Below are positions 35,256-48,800 of a DNA stretch of 64,000 nucleotides, one piece after another. The stretch comes from Schistosoma mansoni (Eukaryota > Platyhelminthes > Trematoda > Strigeidida > Schistosomatidae). Positions within the stretch are counted from its first letter, which is position 1. Every line of letters starts with the position of its first letter. The position numbers were made by a program, and so were the translations under genes. The stretch lies in contig NC_031495.1 of assembly GCF_000237925.1 (NCBI RefSeq), positions 64,896,939 through 64,960,938 of the forward strand, written 5' to 3'. A model generated the notes under the pieces. The model worked only from the letters and a program-made list of their open reading frames with translations, did not search any database and had not been told where the DNA came from.

Positions 35256-38200
35256 AACCTTTGCTTTAAAAGCCACGTTTTATAGTTAAATACTGAAAAT
35301 ATTGTCAGAAGGGGTTTTTTGTGGAGATTTAGTATTTTCATAGTTGAAAGCGTGAGTCAATTGAAGCTAGACCATCAGAGAAAACCTGGTGGATGCGCAC
35401 TGCTGAGGAGTCCCACAATAGGACGAAATGGCCGTCCAGTGCTTCCAGATTAGAGACCTTGAATGACATGGCTCAAAATCATTTGCAATAGCGAAGGTGC
35501 GTCCACTCTTTGAAGTCTGCCGAATTCTAATCTTCTGAATTCTTCATATCTCTATCTTTTTTCTCATTCCAAATTTATTTCACTGGATTATACTCCTTCA
35601 ATACCATCTTCAAACCCTAATCTTTCGGTTTACTGCTTATACTCTTACTACTTCTACCACTATGAGATTTGAATCGACAACTGAATCTCTGGGCTAATGT
35701 GGTATGGCAACTCGAACTGATGTACGTACGTACGAAGTTCTACGTTGTGACTGACTGATGTAAATATTGTGACTTTTGGACATATCTAATTTATCTTATT
35801 CAACTCAACATCTTATTATAATTTCTTAAAACAATTAGCATTGATGTACCACATTAATATGGACTTAGTTATTTCAAAGATACTATTTAGTGCCTTACAA
35901 TTCGCAACAAAATTATGATAAATATAATCAAAACACTGTACAATACTATATCTTTATCATATCGCTGTATGACAGTAGTAACTGAGGCAAAAGATAAAAA
36001 ATCATTGAAAGTAGCCTAGTATGGCTGAAATAATTTATGAGAATCGTTTATAAAATTATTTTGTTATTGTTTGTTTAATTACAAAATTGGCAACTGAAAA
36101 CTTTCTGGTATCCAGGAATCTTTTATTTTCAAACTCGGAAAGAGAAAATAGGGAGGGAAGTACAGAAAAAACTTTGTTTTCAAGGTTAGTTCATGAGTTG
36201 AAAACAGGGGTGAGGACACATGACGTTGAGATTTTAGAAGCTTTTCGAAAACATGCTAAAAATTAGTAACTAAATCAAGTAACTATTCAACTACGATAAT
36301 GAAAATATAGTTCGTCTAATGATGCAGTTTGGTGATTTCCTCAATGTATGTCCTATCCACTTCCAACATCTTTTCTTAATTTCCTCTTCAGGTGGAAGCT
36401 GGTTTGTTCTCTCTCACAGTAGTTTGTTGCTGACGGTATCCAGTCAACGAACATTCAGTATCTTACGTAGACAACTGTTTATAAATACCTGTACCCTCCT
36501 GATAATAGTTGCCGTAGTTCCCCACGTTTCATCTCCACACAGTAGAGTTGTCTTGACGTTCCTATTGATATTGGTTGACAGTTGTTTTGAGATCCGTATG
36601 TTCTTCAATTACAGGAATTCTGTTCTTCATTTGCCAATACTCGCCTTCACATTTGCATCGGATCTTCCACGATTATCGATGATGCTTCCAAGGTACTTGA
36701 ATGTTTCTACCTCTTCCCGACCTTCTGCATCAAGACAGAATGGGTTGCTGTTTTCTGTGATGTATTTGAGGATCTCGCTTTTTCTTTTGTGTATGTTAAG
36801 ACCTACTGCTACACTAGTTGTCTTCATCTGCATTTGTTCGTGGTTATGGATAGAAGGGCTAGGTTATCTGTGAAGTCAAAATCGTCTAGTTTCATCCAAC
36901 CTGTCCATTGCATTCCGTGCTTCCTGTCAGATGTCGAGGTCTTCATAATCCAGTCTCTGTTGTGTGGTTCGGTGAGACTCATGTAGTTTTGTGTGAGAAT
37001 ATTGTGACACCTATAACCATTCTGTTGAATGTACACAAATAGGCAAATCTCTAACCACTTTCATTAATTTCTCTCAGTCAGTTCATGTCAACCCATGATA
37101 TCTTCATACCCAGTGTTTTCCATTCCGACTTTGGAGTCGGGGTCTCCTATCAGGATGGTCACGTCCTTTCCTCTGCACTTCGCTATGACTGACTGCAGCC
37201 TGTCGTGAAAAACTGATCCTTATTGTCGTCATTGCTATCATTGATGGGTGCATAACATTGGATAATATCAATTGTGACTACCTTCTTTGTTTTAAAAGAT
37301 GCTCTGATGATCCTCGATCCATGCGATTCCAATCCTATAATTGCATTTCGACCTTCTTCGGACAGCATCAGAACAAGTCCCTGATTGTGTGAACCATTTT
37401 CCCTTTCATGAACACAGTACAGAAGCATCTCTCCTCAATCTATCCTCTTTCGTCCAGGTTGGATTCAATCGGTTTCATTCATTCCGAGCACCAACAACTT
37501 GTATCTCCTCATTTACGTGGTCTTCCACATTCTCAGAACATTCCATGTACTTATATCAACTGTTGCTGTGCTTGTTAAATGAGGCATCAACCTCGTGGCT
37601 TTCGAAGAATCTCGGCTCTCGCCATCAGGTGTCATAATTCTTCTTAAAGAAGATCCTTCAACTTGGAGAACAGAGTTTAAATTGTTTAATCTGGTTAGCG
37701 TTTTTTAGCAAGATTGTTTTCTACAGGATGGGGTTACCACCCCGTGCCTAACCCTCCTCCTTTACTCAGTATTGGGTCCAGCAGTAACTCTAGAAGATTT
37801 AAAGGCGGAGTTTCCAACCACAGTACGTAGGATGAAATCCCAATGGAGAATAGAGAAGTTTTTTAACTCAAAAAATTGAACGTTTTAATTTCTAATTCAG
37901 TCAATGTGTACCTCAATGGTGAAGTTAAATTCATTCGTTATTTTCCTCCGAATTTTCAGTCGTAATATTAGTACATACTTCTCAGTCTGTTTGAACTATA
38001 CTTCCTACATTTAGCTTTCCATTATCATTAGTATTATGATATCGGTTCTATGGACTTCCATCTCGTTAACGTCTTTCTGTTGAATTATTGTGTAATGTAG
38101 ATACGTTGGTTCGGAAAATGTTTATGATAGGTGTTAAACTGCTTATAACTGTTAGCAAGAGAAAATTCAGACTACTGAGTGCTCTGATCATCCTTAAATT

Positions 38201-41200
38201 GTAGATTGCCAATTGACCTATTTTCAACCAATCAGCGTTGGGAGACGGATTGAAGTGCTACATTGTTCAGCATACTGCGATATACATACTGTTCGTCCTC
38301 AACTCTTATTATGATTTGGGAAGAGCCGAGCGAGGTATCGTGGTCATGAAATACTAGACAGTAGAAGATAACAATGATTGGTTAGCCAAATTATAGACGA
38401 TTAGTAATAAATTAATCTAGAATTAGTTGTTTGAAAATGGCTGAACAGGAGAACTATTGTCAAACTATATACTAAACAATCAGAATACAAACTCCGCCTG
38501 GAGCCCTTCTAGGATTACTACAAGTCTGAAGCTAGGATAAAGCAAGAAGTTTGAGGATAGGTTTAGCGACCCTATTATGAAACTTTAGAGATGGATTCAT
38601 AAATCTGTTAACAAAAAGTACAGAAGGCAAGAATTAGATAATTATGACACCAAGAGATGGTATGAGAGGTTGGATCAGTTCTTTTAAGAACACGTTAACA
38701 AGTATTTTCCAAGTGACAAAATGTCTTTTATTGGTAGCTAAATCTGTCTGAAACCAAGGTAAATGAATGATCTATTTTATAGCAGCCTTTTCGTAATTTT
38801 ATACTAAAACTCAGTTATTTCATAAAGAATCGAGTGCCTCTACTATAATTTAATGAGTAAAGGACATAATACAACTATTCACAACGACCTAGATCAAGCA
38901 ACGTTTCAACTTATTAAGTAGTTCAAAGTTCAGTGCCAATCATTAAGATAGTGCTAACCATTTTATAGTTTTGATCGCAAACTGGACATGGCTAGAGGAT
39001 CACTTAAAAGTATGAAGTACTGGACAAAGTTTTTGTCATAATATGAGACTCTTCAACAATGTGTATTAATGACCCCACGGGAATCGAAACCAGAACCTTA
39101 AGGGCTTACAGTGAACACATAACATTTAGACTACTGAGTGGCCATTTAGTGGTTTATACGTCTAACTTTAATCAGTACGTAATCATTTTCCAGTGTCAAC
39201 ATTGGGTCACTGCCTCCCAACTGGAAAGATGTGCTCGTCAAGAGATATGAATGTCCCAGGTCCCACCTTCAGTGGAGTCCCATACTAGGATAAAAGCAGT
39301 TGTCTAATACTTCCTAGCCTTTGACAATTATCCAAAGGAATTCAGTTCGAGATGTAAATTATAAAATTCAACAACCTTCATAAACCGTAAGCAGTTTACT
39401 CATTCCATATATACTCCCAAATTTATCGCCATAATTCTTATTTCGCTATCATTTAAAAAATATGATTTTATCTTGTTTAAAGTTGGATGGAGAATGCTGG
39501 TGGTGGGCAGCCTATGCTCCTCCACGAGGAGTAACAGGCGTAAGTAAGTAAGTAATCTTGTTTTATTAGACAAATGTAGATCTCATCAATTTTATCAATG
39601 CCCCCAAATGCCCTGGTATGGCCGAGAGTGGGGAGAGTCCGTTCTCCCTCTCGAAATGCTCTCATATGGCCACGCGTATAAAGTCTCTGTCAGGGAAGTC
39701 CTACTCACTGCCTTCTCGTGGTATTACTGTTCTTCACGAAATTGAGAGGACGAAAAGCGATTGTCCGGCGCTTTAACCGGGTTGGTGGACACGGAGGGTC
39801 CACCTAGAGGAGTTGGAAAACCCTCATTCCAAACCAATGGTACACATGGGCTGGCTCCAGTATTCTGAAGGAAGAAATGGCATATTAACCAATCATTAGT
39901 CATCGGCTACCATGGGACTGCATCTCCTCACGATGCTCCACTGCCTTGTGGATCAGATCTTTAGGTCAATGGCTCCGGGTGTGGCCCCTTAAGAAAACCA
40001 CCTGCTTCAGTTTAGCGCTTGGGCAGTATCACAGCCCTCACACAAATCAAATGAGATTTGTGTGGCGCATACATATCTAGTGCCTCCTTGTACCAATATT
40101 TATATGTTCAATTTTATCAATAATGTTGACAAATTGATAATTTTCAATATGAAGTCTAACAAATTTATGAAATGAGAAATTATTATTATTATTATTCTGT
40201 ATACATAATTGAAATCTTGTCATCATTAGAATAAGATGTGAAATCTTATACTACTGATGTATTTCAGATTAGATCACATGTTGCTAAGTGAATTTTGTAA
40301 GTTTTGTTTTTTTTTTGTATTTTTGCTTTACATGGGAACTTGTAAAATTTACACCAAAAAAATCATTATTATTTGATTTGAATGTCCGATTAATTAGGTT
40401 AAATGTTAATTAAATGAGTTTATCATTTATTTGTAAGCAATATATGTACCTCAATACAAGATGATCAAATTTTATACACTTATTAAGTGAGGAGAGAAAT
40501 GATCAAGAGTGATTATTAGAGTGGAATTGATAAAATCAATAACTAGTAGACGGTTAAACATAGAAATTATAAGGTATTTGTGAAGATTGTTGAACTTGAT
40601 AGATTATATAGCGGATTGACCTTAAGTAGGTAAAGAAAGCAGTAGGCTCCGAGGTGATGAATCTTCATCGACTGAGATGGTTGGGCCACGTGTTACGTAT
40701 GCCTGAACACCGATTACCACGACGCGCTACGCTGACTAGTATTGGAGATGGTTGGAAGAGAGTTAGGGGCGGCCAAACCAAAACATGGCATCAGTGTTTG
40801 AAGTCACTAACTTCTAGTCTGAGCCATGTTGACAGATGCAGACTACTTGGTTGGGGGTCCGCGTGACTATAGTAACCAATGGTTGGAGACTGTGTGTGAC
40901 ATGGCTCAGAATCGATCACAATGACGTACGTATATAGACTCTTTATCTTCCCTTAAACCTTGAGATTAAAATTGCTTCATATCTATCTTTCTTCCTGTAC
41001 TATAGCCTTATATAAAACCTTTCTTTTATATATTACCACCAACAAATTAACTACTTCTATGAATTCGATGTTCATCTTGTTGTACTAACGAGATATGGCA
41101 ACTTGTACCGATGCACATGTGTGCTTGGTCCTACGTTGTAGCTAACTGACTGATATTCAATAAATTCTTTTTTTTTTGTTTTTTTTCAATTTATTGTTTA

Positions 41201-42805
41201 TCATGTTGTTTTTTTCCAACTATGTCAAATCATAAACAACAGATTCGTTAACTTTTTCTTATGACTGAATTTAGTTAACTAACGTTCACTATTTATGTAT
41301 ACAACCTGGGGTTGTTGTTTTTTGTTTATTATTAGTAGTATAAAACATTAGGTAAAGTGTTGAATTGTATAAGATATCAATCAGGTGGAAACAAGTAACA
41401 TGATCAATATTTCATTCAGTTAGTAACAACATAAATAATAATAATAATACTTATTATTATTACTATAGTAATAATAATGTCAATTATTTACTATGTGAGA
41501 ACTTATGTACTTGGTTTTCAACAAAAAAAACTTTTTTACGTGAAGGTTAGTAATAGTATCTAGGTAAATAGAAACAAGTGGAGCGAGATTCGAATCTACA
41601 ACTTAATAATTTAAGTCAAGTTTAATAGTAGCTAGCAATGGGATCTAGGGTGCATATTACATCTTAATTAGAACTCGTCACCTGAACATACCTGTATCTG
41701 AATGTTGACATCGAAACCAGAACTCAAATTAAGTAATTTACGTTTCAAACGTCCAACGTGTTAGCACATATATCATTAATAATAATAAGAGAGACTGGTC
41801 TATTGTAGTATATAACATCAACGGAAAGATTCAGACAACCAAAACAGATGAATTAGAATTCACCTTATTGCACAAGCCAGTAGCTATTCAAATTCAGTAA
41901 CTGAGTGGATAATGTGTTGGACGTTTGAAGCAAGAGCTACTGGGTTCGATTCCCGATGTGGACATTAACATTCGCAAGAGTCCCATACTAGGACGAAAAG
42001 GTATTCAGATGCTTTCAGGTTGTGCGTGGTTGCCCAACGTAAATCAGTTCGTGATATCAATAAAATTGAGCCACATTCACAGCCATATACTGAAAATAGA
42101 ATAGAGTTGAATCATTTCAAAATGATTGGAATAGTATTGTGTCATTGACTTTCTACAAAAATCAAATATTCCCTGGTTATCTAAAGAACTACAAAATTCA
42201 GTCAAAAGTTCAATCATGTAATCACTTTGCTTCAGCAGGCTCCTTTTTTAAAATCATACATACAGTCAAAAGAGTCGACTAAAAAAGAATACAAATGAAA
42301 AGCTTATGAACACCACAAGTCATAATCATCCACTTATCCAATCCTAAACTTTGAGTACAAAAACACTATATTTAATCCCTCATTTTATTATGGCCTTAAG
42401 ATTCCTTTCTATATCTTCCATAATCAATCTTTTCTTTCTATTCCTACCTAATTATTTTTTACAACTATTCATTAACCATTATTACCTTATTACCTTATGC
42501 TTACTATCAGCAACAGCCTTCTGTGGGAGAGGACATACATTAAGGAAATCACCAAACTGCATCACGAGGCAATTCCTAACATGCAATCCGGAAGCGAAGC
42601 GGAAAAGAGGAAGGCCAAAGAACACATTACGTCGGGAAATAGAAGCAGATATGAAAAGGACGAATAACATCTGCAAAGAACTGGAAAGGACTGTCCAGGA
42701 CAGAGTTGGATGGAGAATGCTGGTGAGCGGCCTATGCACCTCGATGAGGGGTAACAGGCGTAAGTAAGTAAGTAAGTAAGTAAGTAAGTGAGTAAGTAAG
42801 TAAGC

Positions 42806-42842
<37 letters not shown>

Positions 42843-45800
42843 TCTTATGTGTGAAAATTATATTTGAAATAGTCTCAGCGATTGAAATTTAAATAATTCC
42901 AACGTTTCGTCCACCTAACTTGTCTGTACTTCTTCAGGGTAATATATTTTTTTATCTTGTAGTCAGTAGAAAAATTGTATTTCTGATGTTTCGTCACTTC
43001 TTCAGAGTAAATCAATAATCGAGTTCAATGAACACAAGTTTAAATTGTACCCCAAAAAATATATACTTATTATTATTATTCAAATACTTCATTTCTAACC
43101 GAAGTTTGTGCTGATGATGTCGTTCAGAAGGACGATCAAAACTCCCCGACTAAAACCATCCAGCTCAGAGAAAAAACCTACATCAAAATCACCCATCTGA
43201 GCTACAAATCTTCTCGACTTATTATTAACTTTCTATCTAATGCTCTAATGTATCGAAAACTATGAGATCCAACTTTGGCATTGATACTTCACATTATTAT
43301 CTTAGTTAATTATTCTATTCTTAATATTTAATCAGTGAATAGTTACCTTCACCTTAAACATTTTTTCATTGACTGATTATATTATATAACTTCTTTGGAA
43401 TATCTGATTATTGTAAACAATATCTAACATGATAACAACTAAATTTCTTTAAAATTTTTGTCAACAACACAATTCTATTTTACTAATGAGGTAACTATTT
43501 TTAGAAAGTGAACAAGGTTGTACTACTTTAAGAAAACAAATCATTAGCAACAAACTTTTCTTTGTTGATTGATCTTTACAATCTAATGGTTGAAGTTGAA
43601 ATCATGAGTCAATTGGAGCTAGACTACCATGGAAAACCTGGAAGCACTGGACGGTCGTTTCGTCTTATTGTGGGACTCCTCAGCAGTGCTAGCGTGCGAG
43701 ACTGGTAGGTCCTGGGTTTGAATCTCGCGAGGTGGGATCGTGGATTCCAACTGCCACTGAGGAGTTCCACAATAGGACGAAACGGCTGTCAAGCAGTGCT
43801 TCCAAGTTTTCCATGGTGGTCTAGCTTCAATTGACTCATGATTTCAACTATATATAAAAAATATTAAGAAATCAGCTTAAAGATTTTCTAGAAATTTCAC
43901 TGTATTGTTCAAAAATCTCAAATGAAAATGTTTTAAAACAGCGAGATTTATTTTGTTTTAAATAAAACAAGAATACTGTTTCGGATAGTTGTTTGTAGAA
44001 TAATGAATAAGAATTGTAGTCTAGATGGATGCTTTCGATGCTATTGTGTTTACTCACCTGGAAAGTAAATAATGAGTGGTCTCTGAGATGACAAGCATAG
44101 AATTTATGTTTAAACCACTGAAGTCATACCGATATGCTCATAATTTCCATTGTGAATAATTAAGAGTTGCTAAACTTTAACACCTACTTGCACAATATAG
44201 CCAATGGATCCTGACGATACTTCTGAGACAGTAATGGTTGAACTCCAACAGTTGCTCGTAATTATGAGGTAGGAAATGTCGGACATTACAAACATATAAC
44301 AAAACTATTGCCCAACTTAGGTAGTATTGGGACTAAAGTTTACCCACATTATATTTTTAGTGAATATACAATAACGTTGTAAACTAAGGCGAAAACTAAA
44401 AACACACAGTCAAAATAAAATGATACATACCTTGCCACATGCACGACAATGATGTCGTCGATTAAGTGTAGTAAATTCTGTACAACAATTTGTACACATT
44501 GTAGATGATTCATCTTTAACCCATTGAGCTGCAACTTCACCTAAATTATTTGCACTCATTATTGACTTCTAATGTTTAAAAAGGAATTTTAAAAGAATAA
44601 ATGGGAAATAGTGAGATTCTTCCTCATCGATATATATAAACATGTTTTGAATGCTAATAAACAGATATACGCTGTAGAATTTAATATGCTTACAGATTGA
44701 TTTCTTGAATAAGTCCTTATACTGTCACACATAGAGTCATAGCAGTGCTATGATCAAAACAGGTAACTATGTATATAGCTAAGAATTATTATCTGTTTCT
44801 AAAATGTAACTTAGCGCATTTAGTACAAAACTCCCCGACCATTGCTGATACCTTGACGTGGTGGTCAGGCTTGCCTATCGTGATGAATCAACCGAGCTAT
44901 ACTGGCTGGAACAATCGTTCCTCAAGGTTCTACCATGCCAGACAGGTTAGTTGAAGAGCGGCAAGACTAAAAGCAGCAAACCCAAGGTTCGAAGGCGAAG
45001 TCGTACTGCTGACTGTACAGAGGTGTAACGACAGCAAGGTGTTTCCTACAGACAACCAGCATAGCAGTGATGCTGACTTCCCACAAGGAGGGGTGGGGTT
45101 AGAAAAGGTCGACCCTAAAAATGCACACCTCACCTTATCCCACGGATATCCGTCTCCGGAGGTAAGGTCCTTTGAAGAACGGAGCTAACACAAAAATCAA
45201 CCACAAAAAGGTCATGTGTGACCGACCTCAAGCAGTTTTCCTTTGAGCACTGCAGTCACGCTCTCAGGTCATTAAGACCAACACTAATCCAACTTCTTTT
45301 TCAGGTCCCTCAAGAAATACCCTTCCACGGTGTGGGCAACCGGGAAGTGATAACTGCCCTCATACCTATAACAGAACTGAAGACCACTGACTAGTACAAA
45401 ACTCAAAATAGTAAAGTCCATTACTAAGAGAACAATGAACACACATACACCAAACGGTAGCAGGAACACAACACAATGAATCAATGACGTAAGTTCTCTA
45501 GCTCGACTTCTTTCGCCAACTGTGTTACATGTAACCTAGCTAACTCCAATTCTATCAGGGGTTGGTCTTTAGCTCATTATTATCAAGTTGATCTTACTTA
45601 TAATCTACTAAATGACTAGATTCCAGAGTTGTCGGAAGATTATAAGGAAGATCAACTTGAGAATAATGAGCTAAAAACCAACTCCCCGATAGAATTGGAA
45701 TTAAATAGGTTACATGTAACACAGTTGAAAAAATGAATTGAACTAAGAAGTTACGTCATCAGAGACGAGAAAGTGTCGATCAATCAATAAGTGACAATGA

Positions 45801-48800
45801 GAATGCAACATTTAAAAATCTACACTTATTCAGGTTCGACGGTACACCTGTAAATTACTGGAATTTCATAAGTTTTGAGTGAATCGGTAACGAAAATATT
45901 GGATTTAGACGGAAGTCAAATCATCTTATCAAATATTGTGATGACGAAGCTAAGACAGCCATAGCACACTGTGCCTTACTGGAGTCAGATGCTGGCTACC
46001 ATAAAGTTCTAGGAAAATTAGCCGAAGAATCCGGTCAAGAACACATTGTAGCCAGGATGTTTATCGAAAAGTTATTAAACTTTCCTAGTATTAAGGGAAA
46101 TTATACAGACGACTTGACGCAGTTATCTCGAGAGATGATGGTGTGTGAGTTAACTCTAAAGCAGATGAATTACATTTCAGATCAGAATAGGTCGGGAACC
46201 ATAGAAGACATAATTTTAAAATTGCCGTATAGTGAACGAAAACGTGATGGGGAAAACCAAATTATTGTCATATGTGAAATCAACCAGTAGCTTTGTAAAG
46301 TGTAAAAATCATACATTAAATACATCATTTGCATATCTTCCATCACTTGCCCTTTACATAATTCATCATTCTTTCGATCCTGTTTTTATACCGATTGCTC
46401 TTCGTTTTCTTTCCTCCTCTCTTTATTTCACTCTTCTGCTGGTAAGCATTCTACTTCCGATTCCTGATACTTACTACTTATGGCTGTCCGCATAAGTAGT
46501 TCACACTACTTCCGGTACAGACACAAAGTGAGTGAGTAACAATGGCCTGGGAGATTATTAAAAGCGGCCGAAAACCCACGTTTAGTGATCCTACAAAGTT
46601 TGTAAAGGAACACTCCGATATAGCTAATATTGGATATAGGTTACTTGCTAGCCGAAGTGACAATAGTGATAATAGCTATGCCAGTGTTGTAAGAAGGAAA
46701 CTTAATGAAGGTTACAATACACAAGGATATCTTATACAAGTACTAGTGACGATAATGTTGCCTTACATCACGGATATAGTTACCGTAATTTATCTTCTAT
46801 GGTGTGTTTAGGAAATCATTCTCTAGATCAGTGCCAGAAGCTTAGGGATAAGGGTGTTAGGGAAAGGAAATAATTTGCACGTTGTTTAAAGGAGAATCAT
46901 CTAGCAAACATTTTTTGGTCGCTAAGAGCATGTTCGATCAAAAGTTGCTGATGACGGCACCATATGGACCCAACACAACTGTGAAGCAGAAAACTGAGAC
47001 CGAAATGATTATTTAGATAATACGAAATTTATGTTTACTCGAAGAATCAAGTGGTCCGACAGTGAAGAATACCAACAAAGGACGCGGTGGTCGTTTTGAT
47101 AAGTGTTAATCTCCGTCAATCAGAGTGAATCAACCAATGATATTTGAGTTAGACGCCAACCACTCAACACTCATCTGATCCCAGACTGGTTATTACTCTG
47201 AACCTTTTTTATTGATTCATTTTGTTGTGTTCCTGCTACCGTTTGGTATGTGTGTGTTTATTGTTCTCTTAGTAATCGACTTTACTATTTTGAGTTTTGT
47301 ATTAAATGTATCAAGTTACATTTTCGAAACAGATGATAATTCTTAGCTATATACATAGTTACCTGTTTTGATTATTCATATATATAATGATGAGGAAATA
47401 AGTAAGAGATTAGTGAAATAGAGTGATTGATAGTAGGATGATCATGCTTTTCAATGCAATGATTTAGTTTGGCCAACCTTGGTCTTTTACAACCCATTCG
47501 TACTCCACTTAACATTGCATATCGAGGTAGGGGGGTGGTTGGAAGTAAATAACAGACGTCCCAGTCATCTCAGACTAGCGATCTTACTAACCGGGTTGCC
47601 ATGTTTAAATATTAAGCGATCTCTAAAGCTGGTGTTCCGTACTCCGTCGTTCTTCGATATGGTAGTAATGCTTAGAAAACATCTACGCATGTTACCCCTC
47701 TTGAAGAAGCATAGAACGCCCACCAGCATTCTCCATTCGACTCTGTCCTGAGCAATCCCTTTCAGTTGATCCTAATTGCTATTCATTCTTTTGATGTCTG
47801 CTTCCAATAGAGCTGGCCTATTCAAGAGTTCCCCAAAGTGTAAACACTCTTTATCTTTCCTTAAACCTTGAGATTAAAATGGCTTCATATCTGTCTTTCT
47901 TCCTGTACTATATCCTTATATACAACCTTTCCTTTATATATTACCACCAATAAATTAACTACTTCTTTGAATTCGATGTTCATCTTGTTGTGCTAACGAG
48001 GTATGGCAAATTGGACCGATGCATATATGTGCCTGGTCCTACGTTGTAGCTGACTGGCTGAAAGTGTTCTACCCATTTGTTCCTCTGTTCTTGAATCTCA
48101 ATGATTAGCCCAGAACCCTCTTGACAAGTTAACCTTAGTGCTTCTTTCATTCCTTTTCAATTATCCTCCATCGTAGTTTCTTCTTCCTCCTGTAAATCTT
48201 GTAAGGCTTGAAACATGTTGTTGAGAGTTATCTTCAATTCGTTGAGTTTGTTGCTATCTCGAAGGAAGGCTTCATTGAACCTTTGTAATGCTGTTCCCCC
48301 AGTTGTCCAGTGCTTCTCTAGCGTCAGTTTCATCTTGGTCACAACCAGCTAGTGTTGATCTCAAGCTATGTCAGCTTCTCTACTGGTTTTCATGTCTTCC
48401 ATTGACCTTCGGAATTTCTTATTCATACAAGTGTGATCCATCGGGTTCTCCGTCGCGTGATCCGCTGAGACTCATGTAGCTTTGTATATGCGTTTCTGTG
48501 AGAATAGTGTGACACCTATAACCATTCTGTTGAATGTACACAAATAGACAAATCTCTAACCACTTTCATTAATTTCTCTCAGTCAGTTCATGTCAACCCA
48601 TGATATCTTCATACCCAGTGTTTTCCATTCCGACTTTGGAGTCGGGGTCTCCTATCAGGATGGTCACGTCCTTTCCTCTGCACTTCGCTATGACTGACTG
48701 CAGCCTGTCGTGAAAAACTGATCCTTATTGTCGTCATTGCTATCATTGATGGGTGCATAACATTGGATAATATCAATTGTGACTACCTTCTTTGTTTTAA

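Larger units (their letters stand above)
44753..47372. mobile_element. Composite with 162-bp inverted ends around a Bel/Pao gag relic (fossil)
   Basis: The right arm 47211-47372 (162 nt) is the reverse complement of the left arm 44753-45485 once the later 558-bp insertion and its 13-bp duplication are removed (162 nt again). Between them lie a 121-bp hairpin and a Bel/Pao-like gag region. Direct LTRs are not seen, so this is not an intact LTR element but a rearranged, foldback-like relic. Old and broken in several places. Confidence 0.6.

Noticed and set aside
37183-37428. 81-residue endonuclease-like frame as a host gene (also at 48688-48933)
   Set aside because: It is the middle of a LINE endonuclease in a deletion derivative, identical in two copies.
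39059-39250. 63-residue plus-strand frame
   Set aside because: Lies over an inverted pair of degenerate family B SINEs.
42761-42841. Tandem array that might suggest a CRISPR or satellite
   Set aside because: Four-base TAAG units attached to a LINE 3' end; no spacers.
44349-44540. 63-residue minus-strand frame over exon g
   Set aside because: Wrong frame: the real exon here encodes the FYVE half with intact zinc ligands.
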